Assembly (NCBI RefSeq): GCF_004664715.2
Contig: NC_051063.1
Location: 116,484,829-116,548,828, forward strand
DNA length: 64,000 bases
Origin: Peromyscus leucopus
Taxonomy: Eukaryota > Chordata > Mammalia > Rodentia > Cricetidae
Direction of reading: 5' to 3'
Numbering within the stretch: the stretch's first letter is position 1; every line of letters starts with the position of its first letter. The translations under genes were made by a program, and so were the position numbers. Of the stretch, positions 56,041-64,000 are shown piece after piece. Under the pieces are notes generated by a model that had not been told where the DNA came from, searched no databases, and saw only the letters and a list, made by a program, of their open reading frames with translations.

Positions 56041-56144
56041 TGTATCAGTGTTTTGCCTACATGTATATTTATACACCATGTTTGTGCCTGGTGTACAAGG
56101 AGGTCAGAGGAGAGTGTCAGGTCTCCTTGAACTGGAGTTACAAT
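56041..56144 (-). mobile_element. B3-type SINE fragment, minus strand
   Basis: TGTTTTGCCTACATGTATAT, GTGCCTGGTGTACAAGGAGG, TCAGAGGAGAGTGTCAGGTC and CTTGAACTGGAGTTACAA are the 3' half of a reverse-complement B3. The B3 stops at the left flank of the L1 at 56159. Confidence 0.75.
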
Positions 56145-56158
56145 TTTTTTTTCTATTA

Positions 56159-57458
56159 AATTGGGAATCAATCTTCCTCAAGACCCAGCTACACCACTCT
56201 TGGGCATATACCCAAGGGATGCTCAATCATACCACAAAGACACTTACTCAACTATGTTCATGGCAGTATTATTTGTAATAAACAGAACTTGGAAACAACC
56301 TAGATGCTCCTCAACTGAAGAATGGATAAAGAAAATGTGGTACATATACACAATGGAGTACTACTCAGCAGAGAAAAACAATGACATCATGAAATTTGCA
56401 GGCAAATGGATGGAGTTAGAAATATCATCCTAAGTGAGGTAACCCAGACTCAGAAGGGCAAACATGGTATATACTCACTCATAAGTGGATACTAGATGTA
56501 AAGCAAAGGATAACCAGACTGCAACCCACAGATCCAGGGAGGCTAGCTAGTAAGGAAGATCCTAGGAAGGACATATCGATTGCCCAGTGACAGAGAAATG
56601 GATGAGATCTACATGAGCAAACTGAGGGTGAGGTGGAGGGCAAGGGACAGGGAATGAGAGCTTAGGTGAGCAGGAGGGTCAAGCTAGAACAGGAACAGAG
56701 TGGGAGAGAAAGGAAAGAGATACCATGATAAATGAAGACACCATGGGAATAGGGAGAAGGAGAATACTAGGGAGGTTCCCAGGCATCCACAAGGATGACT
56801 CCACCATAGACTACTGGCAATAATCGAGAGGGTGCTTGAGCTGACCTACCCTCGTAATCGGATGGCTGAATACCCTAACTGTCATCATAGAACCCTCATT
56901 CAGTGACTGATGGAAGCAGATGCAGAGATCCATGGCCTGGTCCCAGGTGGAGCTCCAGGAGTCCAATTGACTAGAGAGAGGAGGGATGCCATGAGCAAGA
57001 GATATCGAGACTATGATTGGAAAAAGCACAGAGACAACTAGCCAAATTAGTGGAAACACATGAACTGTGGACCAATAGCTGAGGAGCCCCCATGGTACTG
57101 GACTAGGCCCTCTGGATAAGTGAGACAGTTAACTTGAACTGTTTAGGGGGCTCCCAGGCAGTGGGATCGGGACCTGTCACTAGTGCATGAGCCGGCTTTT
57201 TGGAGCCTAGTGCCTATGGTGAGATACTGCACAGCGTTGGTGCAGGGAAGAGGGGCTTGGACCTGCCTCAACTGAATTTACCAGGCTCTGCTGACTCCCC
57301 ATGGGAGACATTTGCATTGGAGGAGGTGGGAAAGTGGGGTGGGTTGGGGTGGAAGGCTGAGGGGCAGGAGGAGGGAGGACAGGGGAATCTGTGGTTGGTA
57401 TAAAATGAATTGAAAATCTCTTAATAAAAAAAAGAAACAATTATACTACAAAAACCCA
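56159..57458 (+). mobile_element. 5'-truncated L1: ORF2 end, 3'UTR and tail
   Basis: About 1.3 kb: the last part of ORF2 (to 56495), a 3'UTR (ATACCATGATAAATGAAGAC, CATAGACTACTGGCAATAAT, CATGGCCTGGTCCCAGGTGG, GGCTTTTTGGAGCCTAGTGC) and an AATAAAAAAAAG tail with extra A-rich text. TTTTTTTTCTATTA at 56145-56158 and 57459-57472 looks like the target-site duplication. No 5'UTR or ORF1. Confidence 0.92.
56161..56495 (+). pseudogene. L1 ORF2 C-terminal remnant, frameshifted
   Basis: Encodes the C-terminal end of the L1 ORF2 protein (the cysteine-rich tail region beyond the endonuclease and reverse transcriptase domains, which are both missing). Readable motifs are PLLGIYPRDAQ, NRTWKQPRCSSTEEWIKKMW and YIYTMEYYSAEKNNDIMKFA. 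The open frame from 56161 stops at 56433. Comparison with L1 text shows one base missing near 56420, after which the neighbouring frame holds the usual last residues and a TAG at 56493-56495. The piece cannot encode a working retrotransposase; it is a passive remnant. Confidence 0.9.
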
Positions 57459-57559
57459 TTTTTTTTCTATTATCAACCAACATTCATATATCTTTATATT
57501 TTGCTTACTCATTACTTATTAATTCTGTGAAGTGGTTATTAATTTTTTTGTCATTTCAT

Positions 57560-57890
57560 CAATACTTTAGTTCCATTGGCTTCTATAACACAATAACACA
57601 AATGAATTGTTTAAAATTTTATTCTCATAATTGTAGAAACAGGGAAGTCTAAATTCAAGGTGTGAACAGATTCAGTATCGGCTGAGGACCAGATTTCTGG
57701 TTTGCAGATGGTTCTTCTCATTGTGGAAGATGAGAAGAGGCAAACTGGGTCACTTAGCTTTCCCCACAATGTCATGCTCTTTCACCACCTGACCAGCTTC
57801 CCCTGCCCTCACTTCCCAATACCATTACATCTGTGATTGAGCTTCAACATATGAATTTTAGAAGAACACAACCATTTAGATTGTGGCTGT
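57560..57890 (+). mobile_element. Ancient mammalian repeat, plus strand
   Basis: GGCTTCTATAACACAATAAC, AAAATTTTATTCTCATAATT, GTCTAAATTCAAGGTGTGAA and AGCTTCAACATATGAATTTT, then AGAAGAACACAACC, are in the same order as the repeats at 23875 and 42398. Family uncertain; the frame 57833-58132 starts in its end. Confidence 0.65.
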
Positions 57891-59640
57891 CATTGAATAT
57901 TATCCCAAAGAGCCAAAATTGGAGCAGGCAATTTGGCTGTAGATTTTACTTTCCCATGCTGTTGTGCTCCCTAACCTACCCTTACTTGGGGACACAAGAA
58001 GTTCCCTGTGTTTTAGTGTGGCGGAACTTCCCCTTCACCACAGCTATCTCAACTTCCCCATTCACTGCAACCACTCAAACACCCAAGATTAAGAGATGGA
58101 GTAAGGACATGAACCTTATAGTCTGGGCTTAATCTACAAGCCATCTTAAGGGAAGTGTGTACATAATTCAATAATTTATTATAAAGCCATCAGGAGTGTT
58201 TGGCGTAACTTTCATTCAGGTCATGTTTTTATGTCATAGAATGTAAGGGGCCAGATCCATATGGAGGCTATTCAGTGCCATTCACTGGCCTCTGCCTTGG
58301 TTCTGGTTCATTAAAGGATTTGTCCCCTAAGAATGGAATTTAGTTCAGTGTCATTTTGGTACAAAGTGTTGCAGTTTAGGATGTCGCCATGAAATAAACT
58401 TGATGGCTTAAAGACGTGAATTTATCTGTTACAGCTCTAGAAGTCCAACATCCCAGCTCAGTCAGGCTCTGAAGATGTTCCTCTTCATTGCAAACTGCTG
58501 AATCTTCTGTCTTTTTTTAATGGGGAGGCAGGGAAGAGGAGGGAGATTTTGGGTTTTAATTCAGCACTTTCAAAGGAAATAGCAACAATAGAATCTTTAC
58601 CTGATTGTCCCTAATTTTCCCAGTAGTGTGTGTTCATCCTTTCTCTGACCTTGAAAGGATATTGCTAGATGTGCACAAAGGAAGAACATGAAGGATTCCA
58701 GATAAGCCACACACTGACACAACACACAGAACCCAAGTCATTTGTTTTCTTTGACAGTGCTTTACCATGCAGGATTGAAAGAGAAAAGACCATCAGTAAA
58801 GCAAATAGCTCAAATGGAGCTATAAATCAACTCCATACCCATCACAGTATTTACTCAAAGGAAGACATATCTGATTCAGGTCTTTGCAGCTCAAAAATAT
58901 ATTGTTTATTATGTGAAAAAAAATGAGTTAGCAAACTCAAGGAAGAACACTTTTCTTTTTTTTTTCTTCAAAAGCAGCGCTTTACAATGTCATTGATTTT
59001 TCAAAACAACATCAAATATTTTGAGGCTTGAATTTAATAAAATACAATATAGTTTCTTTTATGGGACTTTTAAGTTTGTGCAATCTTTATTACTCTATAT
59101 GCTGCAATTTAAGATGGAGAATATCATAATAAGACCACTAACTGGATCTTGATCCAAATTACAAAGCCCCTAATTACACTGCCATGTTTCCTACTCAGAT
59201 GTTTTGTACTTGTTACATTTTTCTCTTTATATACATATGTACAGTATAACATATTCACTGGAGGGAGGACAGGAATGGCAAGCTGTTCTAAGTTGACCTG
59301 AGGAGCAAGGGTGGAGGTAGGAGGCTAGGGAAGCTTAGAAAGTCACTGAAGCTGGACTTGGCAGATTCTTAAGGCAGGGACAATTTCTACTTCTACTCCA
59401 TACCCAGGACATAGGAATTCCTAGTGTTAGGGAACAGTCACATTCAAAGAAGAATGAAGAATAGTGATTAGTATATATCTACTGAGGGGCTAAAATGTGC
59501 TAAAATGATGTTATAGTTAATAAATTTGACAGTTAATAAATATTTATAGTTAATAAAATAAATTTGAGAAGTGAGGATCAGTAAACACATTTACAACCAG
59601 ACTTGGAAGCTGTATAGCTTTTAGCAACAGAAGGGTTATT
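57891..59640. other. 1.7-kb stretch, one old repeat trace
   Basis: About 58375-58500 (GCCATGAAATAAACTTGATG, GCTCTAGAAGTCCAACATCC) is a short piece of the same ancient repeat as at 57560. The rest is unrecognised; the 85-codon frame at 58669-58926 has no known domain. Confidence 0.4.
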
Positions 59641-59745
59641 TGGGGCCAGGGATAGAGCCAAATGATAGATCTTGTCTAATACACCTCAGCCTCAGGCTTT
59701 GAACCTCAGTATGGAAAAGAATCCTTTCCTTGGAAAGAACCATGT
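59641..59745 (+). mobile_element. ID/B4-like SINE head, old
   Basis: GGGGCCAGGGATAGAGCCAA, GATAGATCTTGTCTAATACA and TTTGAACCTCAGTATGG resemble a decayed tRNA-like SINE head with A and B boxes. Confidence 0.5.
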
Positions 59746-60161
59746 ATGTGGCAATGTAATAATAGCACTACAATTAAAGGCCTCTAAATTTTGGTTGCTG
59801 TTAGAAAATAAATTTTCTTTGTAGTTTAAGCCAGTTCTAGGTGGTTGCACATTATTTGAAATTAAAGCACTGAGCTTTATTGTCAGATAAAATGAAGATT
59901 AGAAGTGAGAACCAGTGTGACAGGTTCCCAGTTTGGTGCTGTGCACATGTCTGAAGGACAGCAGCCGTGATGGAATCACCTTGAACTTGATAGAAAAGCA
60001 GATCCTTGGATTCGACTCCAGATCTGTTGATTCTTTGGAATGACACCCAAGTCTTCATGTAAACCACCTTTCCAGGTGACTTTCATGCAGGACAAAGTCC
60101 CATGAGTCCCATCACTGCCATTTTTAGAGTCGTGTTGTTCACAGCACTGGAGGAGAGACTG
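59746..60161. other. No gene or named repeat
   Basis: Plain sequence up to the LTR at 60162. Confidence 0.4.
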
Positions 60162-60504
60162 TGTAGCTTGAGAGCTTCTCTCCAGGTTCCCCAAGCCCCG
60201 CAGTCCCACAATCCACTTATAAAATAATCACTCAGACGCTTATATCACTTATAAACTGTATGGCCGTGGCAGGCTTCTCGCTAACTGTTCTTTTATCTTA
60301 AATTAACCCATTTTTATAAATCTATAGCTTGCCACGTGGCTGGTGGCTTACCGGCGTCTCTACATGCTCTTCTCCTGGCGGTCGCTGCAGTGTCTCTCCC
60401 TCAGCCTTCCGCTTCCCAGAATTCTCCTCTCTCCTTGTCCCACCTACCTCCTGCCTGGTCATTGGCCATCAGTGTTTTATTTACATAGAGTGATATCCAC
60501 AGCA
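60162..60504 (-). mobile_element. Solo LTR with perfect 6-bp TSD AGACTG
   Basis: A 343-bp member of the TGCTGTGGG family (plus-strand TGTAGCTTGAGAG to ATCCACAGCA) flanked by AGACTG at 60156-60161 and 60505-60510. It shares AAACTGTATGGCCGTGGCAG, TTGCCACGTGGCTGGTGGCT and GAATTCTCCTCTCTCCTTGT with 9896 and 55033, but has a different left end and lost some of the right-hand end. Confidence 0.92.
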
Positions 60505-60510
60505 AGACTG

Positions 60511-61183
60511 CCTTGTGATTATCTCTGTTCTGAAACACTTCTCTTTTTGAGTAGAGTTTGAAGCAAAGGTTTCAGAGCTCTGTGGCAAGCATGCTAAGTT
60601 TTCTCCTCAACTGAGCTAAGTCACAGCTAGTTGAAATGACATCAAGCAGGTTTCTTCTTAATTGAGAAAACATCTCTTTCATGTGAGCACATCCACAAGA
60701 AGGAAAGGATTATTCTGTTGTGCTTTTTGGCCACTAGGATTATTATTAGTCTCTGAGGATTTGATACAATGAAAGAACAGTTAACAAAAAGGACTCTGCG
60801 TGGTTAGTTCACAGTCAGAGGAATCAGTGTAGACTGCCATAGCATACACCTGTGACCCTTCCCTCTAGAGCACCAAGACCAAGTGAAGCAGTTATAGCCA
60901 GATTATCCTTGTCTGTGCTTCACTCAAGTTTTGTTCAGTGGATAAAGACAGATGGTTCTGTCATTGGATTCCAAGACCATGCATGTGTTCAAGATTCAGA
61001 AGTTCACAAGGAACACACGGAGCAGGTAAGATGCTATTTACTGCAAGCAAGCATTGCTTGACAAATAACGTGGATACCCAGAATCATCTATACTCTAATA
61101 CATAAAAAGGAAGGGAAAGGGGAGCATATTAGATTAAAAGGCTGTAAATTTCAGTCAAAATGTATGTCATGAAAATGATATTT
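60511..61183. other. No gene or named repeat
   Basis: Plain sequence; the frame at 60852-61061 is unrecognised. Confidence 0.4.
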
Positions 61184-61199
61184 GAAAAGCTATGATACT

Positions 61200-61348
61200 G
61201 AGCCGGGCGGTGGTGGCGCACACCTTTAATCCCAGCACTCGGGAGGCAGAGCCAGGAGGATCTCTGTGAGTTCGAGGCCAGCCTGGGCTACCAAGTGAGC
61301 TCCAGGAAAGGCGCAAAGCTACACAGAGAAACCCTGTCTCGAAAAACC

Positions 61349-61379
<31 letters not shown>

Positions 61380-61383
61380 AAAA
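61200..61383 (+). mobile_element. Young B1 with 16-bp perfect TSD
   Basis: Near-consensus B1 (AGCCGGGCGGTGGTGGCGCA to TCTCGAAAAACC) with an A tail of about 30 bases ending GAAAAA. TSD GAAAAGCTATGATACT at 61184-61199 and 61384-61399. It carries the GTGAGCTCCAGGAAAGGCGC variant. Confidence 0.97.
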
Positions 61384-61399
61384 GAAAAGCTATGATACT

Positions 61400-62594
61400 A
61401 ATCTAGAGTGATGCATATTCTTAATAAAAAACAAGTGGAGAGAACATGTGGTAGTAAGCAAGAAGTTGTCCTATGTGTTGAGAAATGTTAGCAATATCTT
61501 CCATCACTTACCAGTATCAGTAAAGCCACCACTTTCCATTCAGGAGTCTCTGGAACTGCCTAAGGAATTAAATGGTACTTGGTTTACAAACATTTATTTA
61601 TAGAGTTCAGATCTTCTAGAAGAGAATCTCATCAGAATGATTTTGTATACCTTGAAGTAACAGAAATGTCACTCTTGAACCCAAGATTCAGGCATGAGTT
61701 GTCATGTTTGTTAGTACCTGCCTATCCATTGACACAGATGTGGAGTAATATTAATGCTTCTGTTTTCAGGAAATGTTCTGTTTTTTCCAAAGAAGTATTA
61801 AAGGAGAAGTTAAGCTGACTAACCACTTCTCATTCTTGCTGCTATCACATGGTTAATTACATCTGAAATTGCAATTCCTTCTGAATGTTAGCACAGGATG
61901 TTAAAGGAATAACAGGGCTGCAAAGATTGTGTTTTCAGAATTCCAATCAATAAGTCCTGAGGAGAAAGGCTTCAGACACAAATATTTGCTACACTGATGG
62001 AACTGGCTTCTGGACAATTGCCCAAGATATGAAAATGATATCTTGTATGGTACAGCCTATCTTAGTAAAGGAAGAATATTTGCTTCTCTGGAATAGTAAT
62101 TCTCAAACGGCCAATTCTATTTCTTGGACCCTATCACTAGTAGGACAAGAGAGGGGCACTTTTATGTAAGTTTGGGAGGAACTTCTGAAGTATGGTGAGC
62201 TTTGAGAATTATGTACTACCACTGCATTATCTGATCATTAACCAGCTCAGATTCAAGGTTGTTAGTAAAACTTTCTAAAAATGCTCTAAGGTGAAAAAAA
62301 AAACAACCTATATCAAGTACTTGGCAATTCTAAAAACTGAAATAATAACAAAAAGGAATGGAAAATGTACACTGATCTACTAGCATGAAATTTAAGTGCA
62401 ATTTATTTAAATTATCATATAATAGGAATAATCTTATAAAGATCTCTAACATTTCTTTGTTGATGTGCAGGATTCAAAGAGGTAGTTTGAAGGTAAAACT
62501 TGTTTTCTTTGTTCTGTCCATGTTTAGATAGTCACATTGGTAGAACTTTATAGACATAGTTCATTCCTACACAGACTTATAGTGATATTTTATG
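61400..62594. other. No gene or named repeat
   Basis: Plain sequence; the frame at 61579-61818 is unrecognised. Confidence 0.45.
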
Positions 62595-63042
62595 TGTACA
62601 GAAATGTGATTTGTATGTTAATAAATAAAGTTGCCTGGGGGTCAGAGCTATTAGCAAGCCATAGTGAAAGCTGGTTGATGGTGGTGCATGCCTTTAATCC
62701 CAGCACTTGGTAGACAGAGCAAGGTAGATCTCTGTGTGTTCAAGGGTACAGCCAGCATTGGAGACACACACCTTTAATCTCAATACCAACCATAGAAGAC
62801 CTGGAGGTCTGTACAGACAGGCAGTGACTAGGAAGTCATGTGGTTGGGTTTACAATCAATGAGGAGGCAGAACAGAAACTCTATATAAAAAAAGACAGAC
62901 ACAGGAAGTAGGTCTCTTTCGGAGAGGTACAGCGACAGTGAAGGGTAAGGTTTTTAGCTCTTAGCTATTGCTCTGACCTCTTGGCTTTCATCTCTGTATT
63001 GGCTCTGTGTTTCTTATTTAATAAGATGGTTACATCTATACA
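62595..63042 (+). mobile_element. Solo LTR with B1-like blocks inside
   Basis: Starts TGTACAGAAATGTGATTTGT with an early AATAAATAAAGTTGCC, matching the minus-strand LTR at 21657-22220, and ends ATGGTTACATCTATACA. Two B1-head-like segments lie inside (GCATGCCTTTAATCCCAGCA at about 62687 and ACACCTTTAATCTCAATACC at about 62769). The AGGTCTGTACAGACAGGCAG block is shared with the LTR at 13321. No internal region follows, so it is a solo LTR. No clean TSD was seen. Confidence 0.85.
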
Positions 63043-63708
63043 ATCTCACAAAGAATTCCTTCATCTCCAGGCTCTTACAATCTTTCTGCCTCTTCTTTTG
63101 TAGTGTTCTCTGAGCCTTAGGTGAGAAGTTGTTTTGTAGATGTATCTATTGGAACTGGGCTACATAAGTCTGCATTTTGATTGGTTGTAGTTTCTGTAAT
63201 GGTTTTCACCTATTATAGAGAGAAATTTCCTTCATGAAGGGTACAGACTACACTTATCTGTGGGTGTAAGGACAAATATGTAGAATGTAATTGGGGGTGA
63301 TACCAAAGTGGATGGAGAAAAGACCATGAGGCCTTAGTCTACACAAGGAACTACAGACGACTAAAGAATACTGAGAATGGGAGAAAAACCAACTAGTTAT
63401 CCAATATGACACGGTATTAAAATGGAAACATACATACAAGTAATGTTACAGACTGTGTAGATTATATTTAGAAATGTATATACACCTAATGTTTATATAT
63501 GTAATGTATGTACATATGTATATAATGCATGTGTATATGTGTATGTGTGTAGTAACAATTAACTAAAAAGATGTCAGAGATTTGAAAGAGAGCAAGAATA
63601 TGGATATGGAAGAGTTTAGAGGGAGAAAAGGGAAAGGCGAAATGATAACAATTATAATCTAAAAAATAAAATAGTTTTTCAAATGGTGACTCATTAAAAA
63701 TAAATATA
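63043..63708. other. No gene; TATG-rich patch
   Basis: A degenerate TATG/TGTA tract at about 63490-63551 is the only structure seen. Confidence 0.45.
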
Positions 63709-63851
63709 GCATGGCAATGATAGCACATGCCTTTAATCCCAGCACTCAGGAAGTACAAGCAGGCAGATCTTTGTAAGTTCAAGGTTAGCCTGGCCTACAA
63801 AGTGAGTTCCAGGGCATCCAGAGCTGTTACATAGAGAAACCCTGTCTCAAA
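63709..63851 (+). mobile_element. B1 SINE, moderately old
   Basis: GCATGGCAATGATAGCACAT, TTTAATCCCAGCACTCAGGA, AGTTCAAGGTTAGCCTGGCC, GAGTTCCAGGGCATCCAG and AAACCCTGTCTCAAAAACAA. The 3' part is the older B1 form. The flanks AATAAATATA and AATAAATACA may be its duplication. Confidence 0.9.
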
Positions 63852-64000
63852 AACAACAACAATAAATACATATTTGTATCTTAGAGTTGAAATTCTATAA
63901 TCTTGTCAAGAGTGTATGTAACAAAGAAATAAGAAAATTATAGTTTGAGGTCAATTTTCATGAACAAACTGTAAAGAAACAGCTTCTAGGAAAGTAGATG

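Noticed and set aside
1..64000. A novel multi-gene or defence-type system
   Set aside because: No cluster of coding frames, no operon-like spacing and no recognised domains. All ordered structure that I can find is transposon or microsatellite.

Overview
This window looks like intergenic or intronic DNA from a muroid rodent, most likely a cricetid (deer mouse, vole or hamster group). The evidence is the set of interspersed repeats: B1 SINEs on both strands, several in a form whose 3' half reads GAAAGGCGCAAAGCTACACA before the usual GAAACCCTGTCTCGAAAAACC end (the house-mouse form that I know differs there), together with B2/B3, B4, rodent L1 3' ends, endogenous-retrovirus LTRs and dense (CA)n/(GT)n microsatellites. 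The cricetid assignment is inference. I found no protein-coding gene, rRNA, tRNA, CRISPR array or bacterial-type system. All open frames are short, lack codon-like structure or recognisable domains, and many sit inside repeats; the only coding relic I recognise is the frameshifted C-terminus of L1 ORF2 at about 56.2-56.5 kb.

Layout. 0-6 kb: two minus-strand LTR-like elements, one plus-strand solo LTR, then more than 3 kb of unremarkable sequence. 6-14 kb: a dense transposon nest: a B1 inside a B4, an L1 fragment with an internal inversion, an L1 3'UTR broken by two LTRs of one family in opposite orientation, two MaLR-like LTRs, a B3 with a B1 next to it, and another LTR. 14-21 kb: AT-rich, repeat-poor, with old L2-like traces. 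21.6-22.8 kb: a minus-strand LTR carrying three tandem copies of an 81-bp unit, followed by a polypurine tract and then a 500-N assembly gap. 23-31 kb: old L1, MaLR, B3, B1 and a long LTR-like element, then two L1 3' ends of opposite strand, one split by a solo LTR. 31-37 kb: MIR and B4 remnants, three (CA)n arrays within 640 bp, and a young B1 inserted in an old B1. 37-47 kb: mostly repeat-poor, with a compound tetranucleotide array at 44.1 kb. 47-51 kb: a B1 with a 165-bp A-rich tail, B4, MaLR/MLT1-like and L1 pieces. 52-64 kb: long plain stretches, an L1 split by a solo LTR, a 1.3-kb L1 tail, another solo LTR, a young B1 and a B1-bearing LTR.

The best supported observations are target-site duplications (TSDs) read directly from the sequence. 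Four solo LTRs have perfect 6-bp TSDs (CCTAAC, ATCTGA, AGACTG, GGGCTT), the length expected for ERVK-class integration. Young B1s have TSDs of 10-17 bp. A rearranged L1 fragment has its two inverted halves meeting at adjacent L1 positions, as expected of twin priming. Repeat family names are from memory of consensus sequences and were not checked against a library. Boundaries without a stated TSD are approximate, usually to within 10-50 bp.
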